Shown: piece by piece, positions 7,559-13,596 of the stretch
How the letters are laid out: each line of letters begins with the position of its first letter
How positions within the stretch are numbered: position 1 is the stretch's first letter
Assembly (NCBI GenBank): GCA_016839385.1
Contig: JAEOUK010000503.1
Location: 1-19,355 of the forward strand
Source: Promethearchaeota archaeon
GTDB lineage: Archaea > Asgardarchaeota > Lokiarchaeia > Sigynarchaeales > MK-D1
Length of the DNA stretch: 19,355 bases
Reading direction: 5' to 3'
Position numbers and translations under genes: made by a program
The notes under the pieces: generated by a model
Told to the model about the DNA's origin: nothing
The model's database searches: none
The model's input: only the letters and a program-made list of their open reading frames with translations

Positions 7559-8527
7559 TTACGATTTTTCCAAGAAAAACTCTGTTCCTGCTTTTCCATC
7601 TAAAGCATCTTGGATCTTTTCAATTGAAGTGATAATAGCTCGTTCTCCCCCTTTTTCCAAGAAATTTATTACTGCTTGAACTTTAGGTCCCATAGAACCA
7701 GCTGGAAAATGACCTTGTTTCATATACTCTTTCGCTTCGTTAACAGATACTTTATCTAAATACCGTTGATTCTCTTTCATGTAATTTATTGCGACTTTTT
7801 CTTCATCTGTTGCAATTAACAATATATCAGCACCGACTTGTTCACCAAGTTTTGCGCTTGCAAGGTCCTTATCAATCACTGCTTCGACCCCTCTTAAACG
7901 TTCTCCTAGCTGTAAATCCCGGTCAATGTCAAAAACTTTCTCTTTTACCACTGGTATACCTCCCCCTCCACAAGCGATTACTATAAAATGCATTTCTAAT
8001 AATTTCTTAATTTCTCGGTATTGATAGATTTTCAATGGTTTCGGAGAAGGTACAACTCTACGCCATCCTTTTGCAGTTTTTACATATCCTTCTTTAGGTT
8101 CATTATATGCGGGACCAATTGGTTTGGTAGGATTCTGAAATGCTGGATCACTCTGACTGACTTTTACATATGTTAATACGGTAAGAAAATGCTTTTTTTC
8201 ATCAGGGGGTATATTCTCGCCTTCAAGCTTCATTAATTCGTTATCTAGTGTGCTTTCAATCATGAATCCAATTTGACCTTGAGTTAGTGCAACCAGAACT
8301 TCTAAGGGCATTTCTGCAATTTCATCTGATTCGCACGTTTCTTGTTGAAGCAAAAGTGAACCAACTTGAGGACCATTGCCATGAGTTATTGCTAAATTAT
8401 AATCTTGAGAGAGTTTAGCAATTTGTTTCATTGGGACTTGTAAATTTCTAAATTGTTCATCCGCAGTTCCTTTCTGTCCTCTTTTGATGAGTGCATTTCC
8501 ACCCAGTGCTACCACAATTGTTTTCAT
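7559..8527 (-). CDS. arcC: Carbamate kinase
   Basis: A 322-residue amino-acid-kinase-fold enzyme, the usual length for carbamate kinase. It interconverts carbamoyl phosphate + ADP and ATP + carbamate, yielding ATP in the catabolic direction. Visible signature motifs are VALGGNAL (6-13), THGNGPQVG (48-56) for the phosphoryl-transfer glycine loop, IACGGGGIPV for the carbamate side, the EAVIDKDLAS stretch with the phosphate-contacting Lys, LLIATDEEKV for the nucleotide site, and FPAGSMGPKV with the second active-site Lys. The ATG follows GGAGA at about 9 nt. It lies 93 nt downstream of the cyclase gene and third after ornithine carbamoyltransferase; the gap has its own TATA-like tract and a 7-bp inverted repeat, so it can probably be transcribed separately. 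Biosynthetic use (making carbamoyl phosphate, as once proposed in Pyrococcus) cannot be ruled out. Confidence 0.95.
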   Translation of the reverse strand: MKTIVVALGGNALIKRGQKGTADEQFRNLQVPMKQIAKLSQDYNLAITHGNGPQVGSLLLQQETCESDEIAEMPLEVLVALTQGQIGFMIESTLDNELMKLEGENIPPDEKKHFLTVLTYVKVSQSDPAFQNPTKPIGPAYNEPKEGYVKTAKGWRRVVPSPKPLKIYQYREIKKLLEMHFIVIACGGGGIPVVKEKVFDIDRDLQLGERLRGVEAVIDKDLASAKLGEQVGADILLIATDEEKVAINYMKENQRYLDKVSVNEAKEYMKQGHFPAGSMGPKVQAVINFLEKGGERAIITSIEKIQDALDGKAGTEFFLEKS

Positions 8528-8582
8528 TCATAGTTCTCCAAGATGTGTTTGAAATGTGAAAATATAATAATGACGTGTAGGG

Positions 8583-8610
8583 TTTTAAAATTTACCAATA
8601 TCAGTAAATT
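8583..8610 (-). promoter_or_regulatory. arcC promoter with operator-like inverted repeat
   Basis: A perfect 7-bp inverted repeat AATTTAC-8 nt-GTAAATT (8589-8610) overlaps the upstream side of an AATTTTAAAA TATA-like tract (minus strand, 8592-8583). Predicted initiation about 25 nt further down would give a leader of ~35 nt before the arcC start. The placement suggests a repressor or activator site, and an internal promoter within the argF-cyclase-arcC group. Inference only. Confidence 0.4.
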
Positions 8611-8620
8611 GAGATAAAAT

Positions 8621-9241
8621 TTAGACACTAAATCCTTCAATTAGAATGGCTCGAACGGGACTGCCTTCAGTTTTCATTTTAAGAGGTAAACCAATGAAGT
8701 AATACTGTCCCGCCTCAACTTGCCGCAGATTAAGAGATTCATATATGAGAATATTTTTTTGAAGAATAATTTTATGAGTTTCTTTATTTCCAATTGATAA
8801 TCCATCTATTCCGATTGCTTTTACTTGTTTTTCTACAAGAAATTGAGCAGCTTCCGAATTTAAAGAGACAATTTTTGAATGATAATCCTTTGTCACTACT
8901 TTAGAATTTTGAGTTTTCAATAAGATGATACTATCCTTAGAAATGATGAATTTTTCTAGATGACTGCGTAAAATAGACTGCCCTGGTTGAATATGAGTTA
9001 AATCAAGTACCTTACATTTTCCAAGGCATTTATTTAGTGGTATTGAATCTATCCCCCATCCATCATCAGAAATATGACGAAGACTGTCAATATGTGTGGA
9101 ATTATGCGTTCCCATTGAGATTTTCGTCAAATTCCACCCATGTGTTTCAATGGTTTGCTCTTGGTGTAATTCGACTTCTGGATCTCCAGGATACACTGCG
9201 GTTTTATCATCCAAATTAAGCGAAATATCATAAATTATCAT
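8621..9241 (-). CDS. Cyclase/kynurenine-formamidase-family metal-dependent hydrolase
   Basis: A 206-residue member of the cyclase family (kynurenine formamidase KynB, isatin hydrolase and relatives), metal-dependent enzymes that cleave amide or cyclic amide bonds. The start YDISLNLDDKTAVYPGDPEV is the typical family N-terminus, and the metal-site motif HxGTHxDxPxH is present as His46-Asn-Ser-Thr-His50-Ile-Asp52-Ser-Leu-Arg-His56. The metal ligands are all kept, but the Gly is Ser and the Pro is Leu. IGIDGLSIG with the later KNILIYESLNL (usual NxxILxEGLNL) is the second family signature. It lies 26 nt after ornithine carbamoyltransferase, so it is probably cotranscribed with it. True kynurenine formamidase is unlikely because no tryptophan-catabolism gene is near. 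The context suggests an amide or carbamoyl substrate linked to ornithine/citrulline/proline metabolism, but this is unproven. Confidence 0.88.
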   Translation of the reverse strand: MIIYDISLNLDDKTAVYPGDPEVELHQEQTIETHGWNLTKISMGTHNSTHIDSLRHISDDGWGIDSIPLNKCLGKCKVLDLTHIQPGQSILRSHLEKFIISKDSIILLKTQNSKVVTKDYHSKIVSLNSEAAQFLVEKQVKAIGIDGLSIGNKETHKIILQKNILIYESLNLRQVEAGQYYFIGLPLKMKTEGSPVRAILIEGFSV

Positions 9242-9267
9242 AAATCACAATAGAAAGAAATAGAAAT

Positions 9268-10209
9268 TTAAAATTTGTTAAGAAGGAATAAAATAATCGC
9301 TTTTTGAGCGTGTAATCGATTCTCTGCTTCATCAAATACAATCGATTGCGGACCGTCAATAACTTCTGCCGTTTGTTCATATCCACGCATTGCAGGTAAA
9401 CAATTCATAAAAATAGCGTCGGATTTAGCAGCATTCATAATATTCTGATTTACTTGAAAAGGCATGAAAACTTTCTTCCGTTCTTCTTCCTGATCGGCAG
9501 GAATCCCATAAGACATCCAAGAATCCGTATAAAGCACATCAGACTCTTTCGCAGCTTCCATTGCATCATGTACAACCCGTACAGTAGCACCAGATTTTTC
9601 TGACAATTTTTCAATTTCTTTAAGTACGTCTGGATGAGGAGAATATTCTTCTCCTTCAGGGCACGAAACATCCATTTTTATTCCATAAAGTGCAGCCATT
9701 CGCATTAGATCATATGTGACATTGTTGAAAGCATCTCCGAAATAAGAAATCTTTAGATCGTGTAATCGACCTTTTTTTTCCAAGATTGCTTGGTAATCAC
9801 ATAGAATCTGACAAGGATGAGCCCAATCATCAAGCATATTAATAATTGGTACATCGGAATATTTAGCGAGATCCCAAATATCTTGACGTTTGAAAACACG
9901 AGCACCAATGATATCTACATATCTTGACGCACATTTTACAGTATCATGTATATTTTCTTTTTTCCCCAATGGAGAGTCCTTAATTGAATAGAAAATAGCA
10001 TGTCCCCCTAGCTGGTTTAATCCAGTCTCAAAAGAAACTCGTGTTCTTAATGATGGTTTTTCAAAAATCATCAGCATTGTCTTATGCTGCATAGTGGTGT
10101 TAAACTTCTCAGGATTTTTCTTCATCTCGATAGCTTTTTGAAGAATAAGATCGCATTCTTCCTTCGTAAAATCTGAAATTTTCGTAAGATGTCGAACCAT
10201 AACTTTCAC
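9268..10209 (-). CDS. argF: Ornithine carbamoyltransferase (with altered HCLP and SMG motifs)
   Basis: A 313-residue transcarbamylase, the normal OTC length, catalysing carbamoyl phosphate + ornithine <-> citrulline + phosphate. The carbamoyl-phosphate motif is FEKPSLRTRVSFE (49-61), HPCQILCDY (131-139) follows, then FGDAFNNV (157-164) of the ornithine side. The carboxy-terminal site differs from classical enzymes: the ornithine loop DxxxSMG reads Asp229-SWM-Ser-Tyr-Gly (SYG), and the near-invariant HCLP reads Asn269-Cys-Leu-Pro. The AENRLHAQKA stretch near the end is canonical. Related specificities (putrescine, N-acetyl-/succinyl-ornithine, YgeW) are therefore possible, although none of their diagnostic loops is obvious. 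The promoter has a TTTTTATA element at 10250-10243 giving a short leader. The cyclase and arcC genes follow, which suggests carbamoyl phosphate is passed on to carbamate kinase. Confidence 0.88.
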   Translation of the reverse strand: MKVMVRHLTKISDFTKEECDLILQKAIEMKKNPEKFNTTMQHKTMLMIFEKPSLRTRVSFETGLNQLGGHAIFYSIKDSPLGKKENIHDTVKCASRYVDIIGARVFKRQDIWDLAKYSDVPIINMLDDWAHPCQILCDYQAILEKKGRLHDLKISYFGDAFNNVTYDLMRMAALYGIKMDVSCPEGEEYSPHPDVLKEIEKLSEKSGATVRVVHDAMEAAKESDVLYTDSWMSYGIPADQEEERKKVFMPFQVNQNIMNAAKSDAIFMNCLPAMRGYEQTAEVIDGPQSIVFDEAENRLHAQKAIILFLLNKF

Positions 10210-10242
10210 TTCGTTTATTTCCTTCGATATTATGATGACATC

Positions 10243-10272
10243 TATAAAAAATCTCCGCTTGGTCTTTGGGGT
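10243..10272 (-). promoter_or_regulatory. argF promoter with ACCCCAAA box and TATA element
   Basis: Reading on the minus strand, ACCCCAAA (10272-10265) lies 14 nt upstream of TTTTTATA (10250-10243), and the argF ATG is at 10209, so initiation ~25 nt after the TATA element gives a leader of roughly 10 nt. The box is shared with the SIS/rocD and cpgS promoters. Promoter inferred from spacing only. Confidence 0.45.
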
Positions 10273-10305
10273 AATAAATTGAGTAAGAAAATAGGAAATT
10301 ATAAT

Positions 10306-11478
10306 TTACTTCAGTTTCTCAACAGTTCCAAAATCCCGATATAAAGAGAACTCATCTAGAATTTCCTTATCTTCGCTAGTTAATTTGTGCGGTCCATCTA
10401 CGAGACGGCAAATAACTTCTCCTAAACCAGGTCCTAACATAAAACCTTGACCACACATTCCAACTGCATTAATATAACCTTCTAATCCCTTAACTGTCCC
10501 AACTATTGGATTTCCATCTGGAGTCATAGGATACAATCCTCGCCATTGACGCCGAACTTTAATATTAGCTAATCTCGGCATGAGATCAATCATTCTTTTA
10601 GCAATTTGTGGCAAAAAGGAACTAGTTTCTCTTCGATCAGTCCCGTGAATACTTGGATTTGGAGTTATACAGAAGATAATTTTTCCAAACTTATTCTGAT
10701 AAAAATAATAATTCTTGGAATTACCAAATGTGGGATCATTTCCAGGTTGGATATCAACTACCATAGGTTTAAAGAAATATTGTACTGGTTCAGTAATTCC
10801 AGCTTCATGCGATTCGGGTTCTACTGGAACTTCAATGTCGACCATATTTGCAATTTCTCTAGCATACCCACCTGCTGCATTAATTACAATTGGTGCAAGA
10901 TACTCATCTTTACTGGTTTTAACTCCTACCACTCTATGACAATCTGTAAGAATATCTGTTACTTCTTCTTTGAACTGAAATTCTGCTCCATTTTCCACCG
11001 CATTATCGTAAAATGCGTGTACACTATACAACGGAGAAGCATTCCCGTCTTCAGGGCTGAATGTCCCTCCACGCAGTCCATCTGAATTTATTCCAGGTAT
11101 TAAATCTTGAATTTTTTCCCCATCTACAAAATTGATATTCAATCCATAACTTTTCTGTAATTCCACGGTTTCTCGTAGAAGATTTTCATGCTCAAGAGTT
11201 CTAGCAATGAACGAATAACCGCCTTGTGTCCACCAAATATCACTTCCATGTTTCTCTTCCCATGTTGAAAAAATTTCGATTGAGCGTTGACATACATGGA
11301 TCTTACTTTTTTGTGAATGAGTTGCTCGTATACCTCCAATAGCATGTTTATTATCTCCTTGAGCAACGGAAGGAAATTTATCTATAACTAAAATTTTTAA
11401 TCCGATATTCGCAAGAGCCATTGCAGTCGGGGTTCCAACACTTCCCGCTCCAATGATAATAACATCATAAGAACTCAT
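10306..11478 (-). CDS. FAD-dependent DAO-family dehydrogenase, proline dehydrogenase beta/sarcosine oxidase beta-like
   Basis: A 390-residue flavoprotein of the D-amino-acid-oxidase superfamily, the catalytic subunit type seen in PDH-beta of Thermococcales dye-linked L-proline dehydrogenase, HcnC, sarcosine oxidase beta and D-hydroxyproline dehydrogenase. The dinucleotide site is DVIIIGAGSVGTPTA (5-19) and strand 2 ends LVIDKF. The second FAD motif near the C-terminus is RRQWRGLYPMTPDGNPIVG (320-338), followed by GMCGQGFMLGPGLGE, both highly characteristic. The product would be an imine: P5C from proline, glyoxylate-type from glycine/sarcosine. Its ATG overlaps the stop of the fused Fe-S subunit (ATGA) behind a strong GGAGGAG, so the two are made together and electrons should pass to that subunit. 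RocD nearby favours proline as the substrate. Confidence 0.88.
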   Translation of the reverse strand: MSSYDVIIIGAGSVGTPTAMALANIGLKILVIDKFPSVAQGDNKHAIGGIRATHSQKSKIHVCQRSIEIFSTWEEKHGSDIWWTQGGYSFIARTLEHENLLRETVELQKSYGLNINFVDGEKIQDLIPGINSDGLRGGTFSPEDGNASPLYSVHAFYDNAVENGAEFQFKEEVTDILTDCHRVVGVKTSKDEYLAPIVINAAGGYAREIANMVDIEVPVEPESHEAGITEPVQYFFKPMVVDIQPGNDPTFGNSKNYYFYQNKFGKIIFCITPNPSIHGTDRRETSSFLPQIAKRMIDLMPRLANIKVRRQWRGLYPMTPDGNPIVGTVKGLEGYINAVGMCGQGFMLGPGLGEVICRLVDGPHKLTSEDKEILDEFSLYRDFGTVEKLK

Positions 11479-13568
11479 TTTTTCTCCTCCCTCTTGACTC
11501 CAGCGAATATACCCAATGAAACTTCGACGAACAATGGACGAATTGTGTTCTCCGTGACATCTTCAGTTAGTACTCCCTCTTCTCGAAATATTCGCATAAT
11601 GATTGGGATACAAGTTTTTCCTCCACACGCCCCCATACCTACTTTGGTTAACCCTTTTAGCTCATTAAAATCAGTTACTCCTTTACGAATCCATTGCCGA
11701 ACAGTTGCAGCTGATACACGTTCACATCTGCATACAATCGTATCATCATCTACATGATCTGATTTATATTGGTCAATTATATCGACGGTTGGCTCTTTTT
11801 TGGGTATCAATTTTACCGCAGTAGCTTTTTTCGCAATATTTGCAGGTAATTCCACTGTAATCAATTGTGTTTTAGGATATTGTTTTAAAATTCGAGAGAA
11901 TAGCACAGTGTACTTACCAAGATCTCCCTCTTCACTAGCCACTAAAACATCAGTACCTCTTTCAATTTTATTTTCGGATAATTCTATTGGGAAAGTGACG
12001 TGAGGGTTTTGAGGATCTCTCCTGTAATCAACAAGAGTAATAGCAAGTCCAGGACAAACCGCTACACATGCTCCACACCCAATACAATTTTTTTCACCCT
12101 GGAAATATGGGAGTTGATTGATTACATCATCAATTGTATGAATTTGTCCTTGCGGACATACTGCAGTACAAGGATTACAGGGAATTTCTTGTGTACAATG
12201 AAAAATCGGAAAAATTCCTTCTTCCAAATCGGTACATGCAAATTGCGTAGGGGTAGGCGGATGAGCCTTCATGATTGCAGCTTTTTGCTCGAGAACTGCT
12301 AGATCATCACAAGTAGATGTATCCAATCCCATGAATTTCAGCATTTTAATAGCTTCGATACGTCCTGTGAAAATGGCTGCAGAGGCTTCCGCAATCTCTT
12401 GTGAATCACCACAACTCCATACATTGTATCCGTATTCTTTTGCTTTAGTAAAAAATTCATTTACTGGATTTAATCCAACTGCAATTAATATAGTATCACA
12501 CTTGAATGTCTGTTCAGTTCCAGGAATGAGTTTCCATTTATCATCAATTTTGCTAATAGTGATCGACTCGACTTCATTATCACCGTTTGCAGAGACTATA
12601 GTATGACGTGTGCGAATTGGAACTCCTAATCGTCGTAATTTTTCCTCGTGAACTTTATAACCGCCACATTGGGGTAGAGCTTCTATTAATCCAATTACTT
12701 CAATACCAGCTTGAATAGCATGATAACCTGCAATCAATCCCACATTTCCTCCACCTACAATGAATACTTTTTCAGCAGGTCTTATGAGATCCCGATTTAC
12801 AAGAGTTTGAAAAGCACCTGCTCCATAAACTCCTGGTAGAGTGTTTCCCGGAAAGACTAGCATTTTTTCCCGTGCACCTGTCGCTATTAGCAAGTTTTTA
12901 GGTTTTATAAGAATGTATTTTTCTTGATCTTTTAGTATGCCTACAAATCCATCACTAAATAATCCGATAGCAGTAGTATTCAACCACAGTTTTACAGAGG
13001 AAATCTCTTTAACTTGGTTACCTAATATCTCTGCTATATCTATACCACGTTTACCAGCATACACATCTTGTTGCGATCCAAAGAATTTGTGGGTTTGAAG
13101 AACGAGTTTCCCACCAGTTCGATCTTTATCATCAATAAGTAAAACTTCTACTCCTTTTTCTCCCAGAGTTTTAGCCGCAGAAAGGCCTGAAGGACCTGCT
13201 CCAATGATCAATGTATTAACTTCAGTGATTTCGATTGGTTCGACTTCCTTTTTAGTATCGTCAGCAGGTAACTCAGGATTCCCCTCACAACTCTCAATTT
13301 TCATTCCTGGTCTTAATGGAATCACACAGGATTTCATAGGTTGTCCATCTACTAATACTGTACACTGAGAACATTGTCCCATACTGCAAAAGATTCCTTG
13401 AGGAGAATTATCTTTATGATGGTGCCCAAATATTTTGATTCCATTAAGAAAAAGATTAGAGGAAATGACAATTCCTTCATATCCTTCCAGAGGATTTCCA
13501 TTAAATGTAAACGGAACTTTTCTCCTCTCCGGAATTGGAAGGATTGGGTGTTTGGTTATTTCGTTCAT
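11475..13568 (-). CDS. Fused 2Fe-2S / FAD-NAD / ferredoxin / BFD electron-transfer subunit of an amino-acid dehydrogenase
   Basis: A 697-residue multidomain protein. In order: a 2Fe-2S Fer2_4 domain with Cys61, Cys66, Cys69 and Cys81 (as in HcnA/sarcosine oxidase alpha N-terminus); a FAD/NAD(P) disulfide-reductase-type domain with IIGAGPSGLSAA (121-132), an NAD motif FIVGGGNVGLIAG (269-281) and a CGD FAD contact at 386-388; a double 4Fe-4S ferredoxin segment (Cys458, 464, 467, 471 and Cys495, 498, 501, 505); and a BFD-like 2Fe-2S C-terminus (Cys613-x-Cys615, Cys648-x4-Cys653). These are the alpha, gamma and delta functions of the four-subunit proline dehydrogenase of Pyrococcus/Thermococcus in one chain. 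It should carry electrons from the DAO-type subunit to NAD or ferredoxin. ATG 13568 is chosen, 28 nt after aor; a TTG at 13613 would overlap the aor stop. Confidence 0.9.
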   Translation of the reverse strand: MNEITKHPILPIPERRKVPFTFNGNPLEGYEGIVISSNLFLNGIKIFGHHHKDNSPQGIFCSMGQCSQCTVLVDGQPMKSCVIPLRPGMKIESCEGNPELPADDTKKEVEPIEITEVNTLIIGAGPSGLSAAKTLGEKGVEVLLIDDKDRTGGKLVLQTHKFFGSQQDVYAGKRGIDIAEILGNQVKEISSVKLWLNTTAIGLFSDGFVGILKDQEKYILIKPKNLLIATGAREKMLVFPGNTLPGVYGAGAFQTLVNRDLIRPAEKVFIVGGGNVGLIAGYHAIQAGIEVIGLIEALPQCGGYKVHEEKLRRLGVPIRTRHTIVSANGDNEVESITISKIDDKWKLIPGTEQTFKCDTILIAVGLNPVNEFFTKAKEYGYNVWSCGDSQEIAEASAAIFTGRIEAIKMLKFMGLDTSTCDDLAVLEQKAAIMKAHPPTPTQFACTDLEEGIFPIFHCTQEIPCNPCTAVCPQGQIHTIDDVINQLPYFQGEKNCIGCGACVAVCPGLAITLVDYRRDPQNPHVTFPIELSENKIERGTDVLVASEEGDLGKYTVLFSRILKQYPKTQLITVELPANIAKKATAVKLIPKKEPTVDIIDQYKSDHVDDDTIVCRCERVSAATVRQWIRKGVTDFNELKGLTKVGMGACGGKTCIPIIMRIFREEGVLTEDVTENTIRPLFVEVSLGIFAGVKREEKK

Positions 13569-13596
13569 ATGTTTTGAATGCTTCCATTGGTTGGAT

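Noticed and set aside
8621..9241. True kynurenine formamidase (kynB)
   Set aside because: The family match is good, but the metal motif deviates and no tryptophan dioxygenase or kynureninase gene is nearby, so only the family is claimed.
9450..9671. 73-codon minus-strand ORF within argF
   Set aside because: It lies in another frame of a strongly conserved gene with intact motifs; it is a shadow.
9268..10209. Aspartate or putrescine carbamoyltransferase
   Set aside because: The overall OTC motifs and length fit, and the diagnostic aspartate (Lys/Gln loop) or putrescine loop signatures were not seen; the altered motifs are reported instead.
10606..11085. 159-codon plus-strand ORF opposite the DAO-type subunit
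   Set aside because: Cys/Ile/Phe-rich composition typical of antisense of an AT-rich gene; the minus-strand protein has clear FAD motifs.
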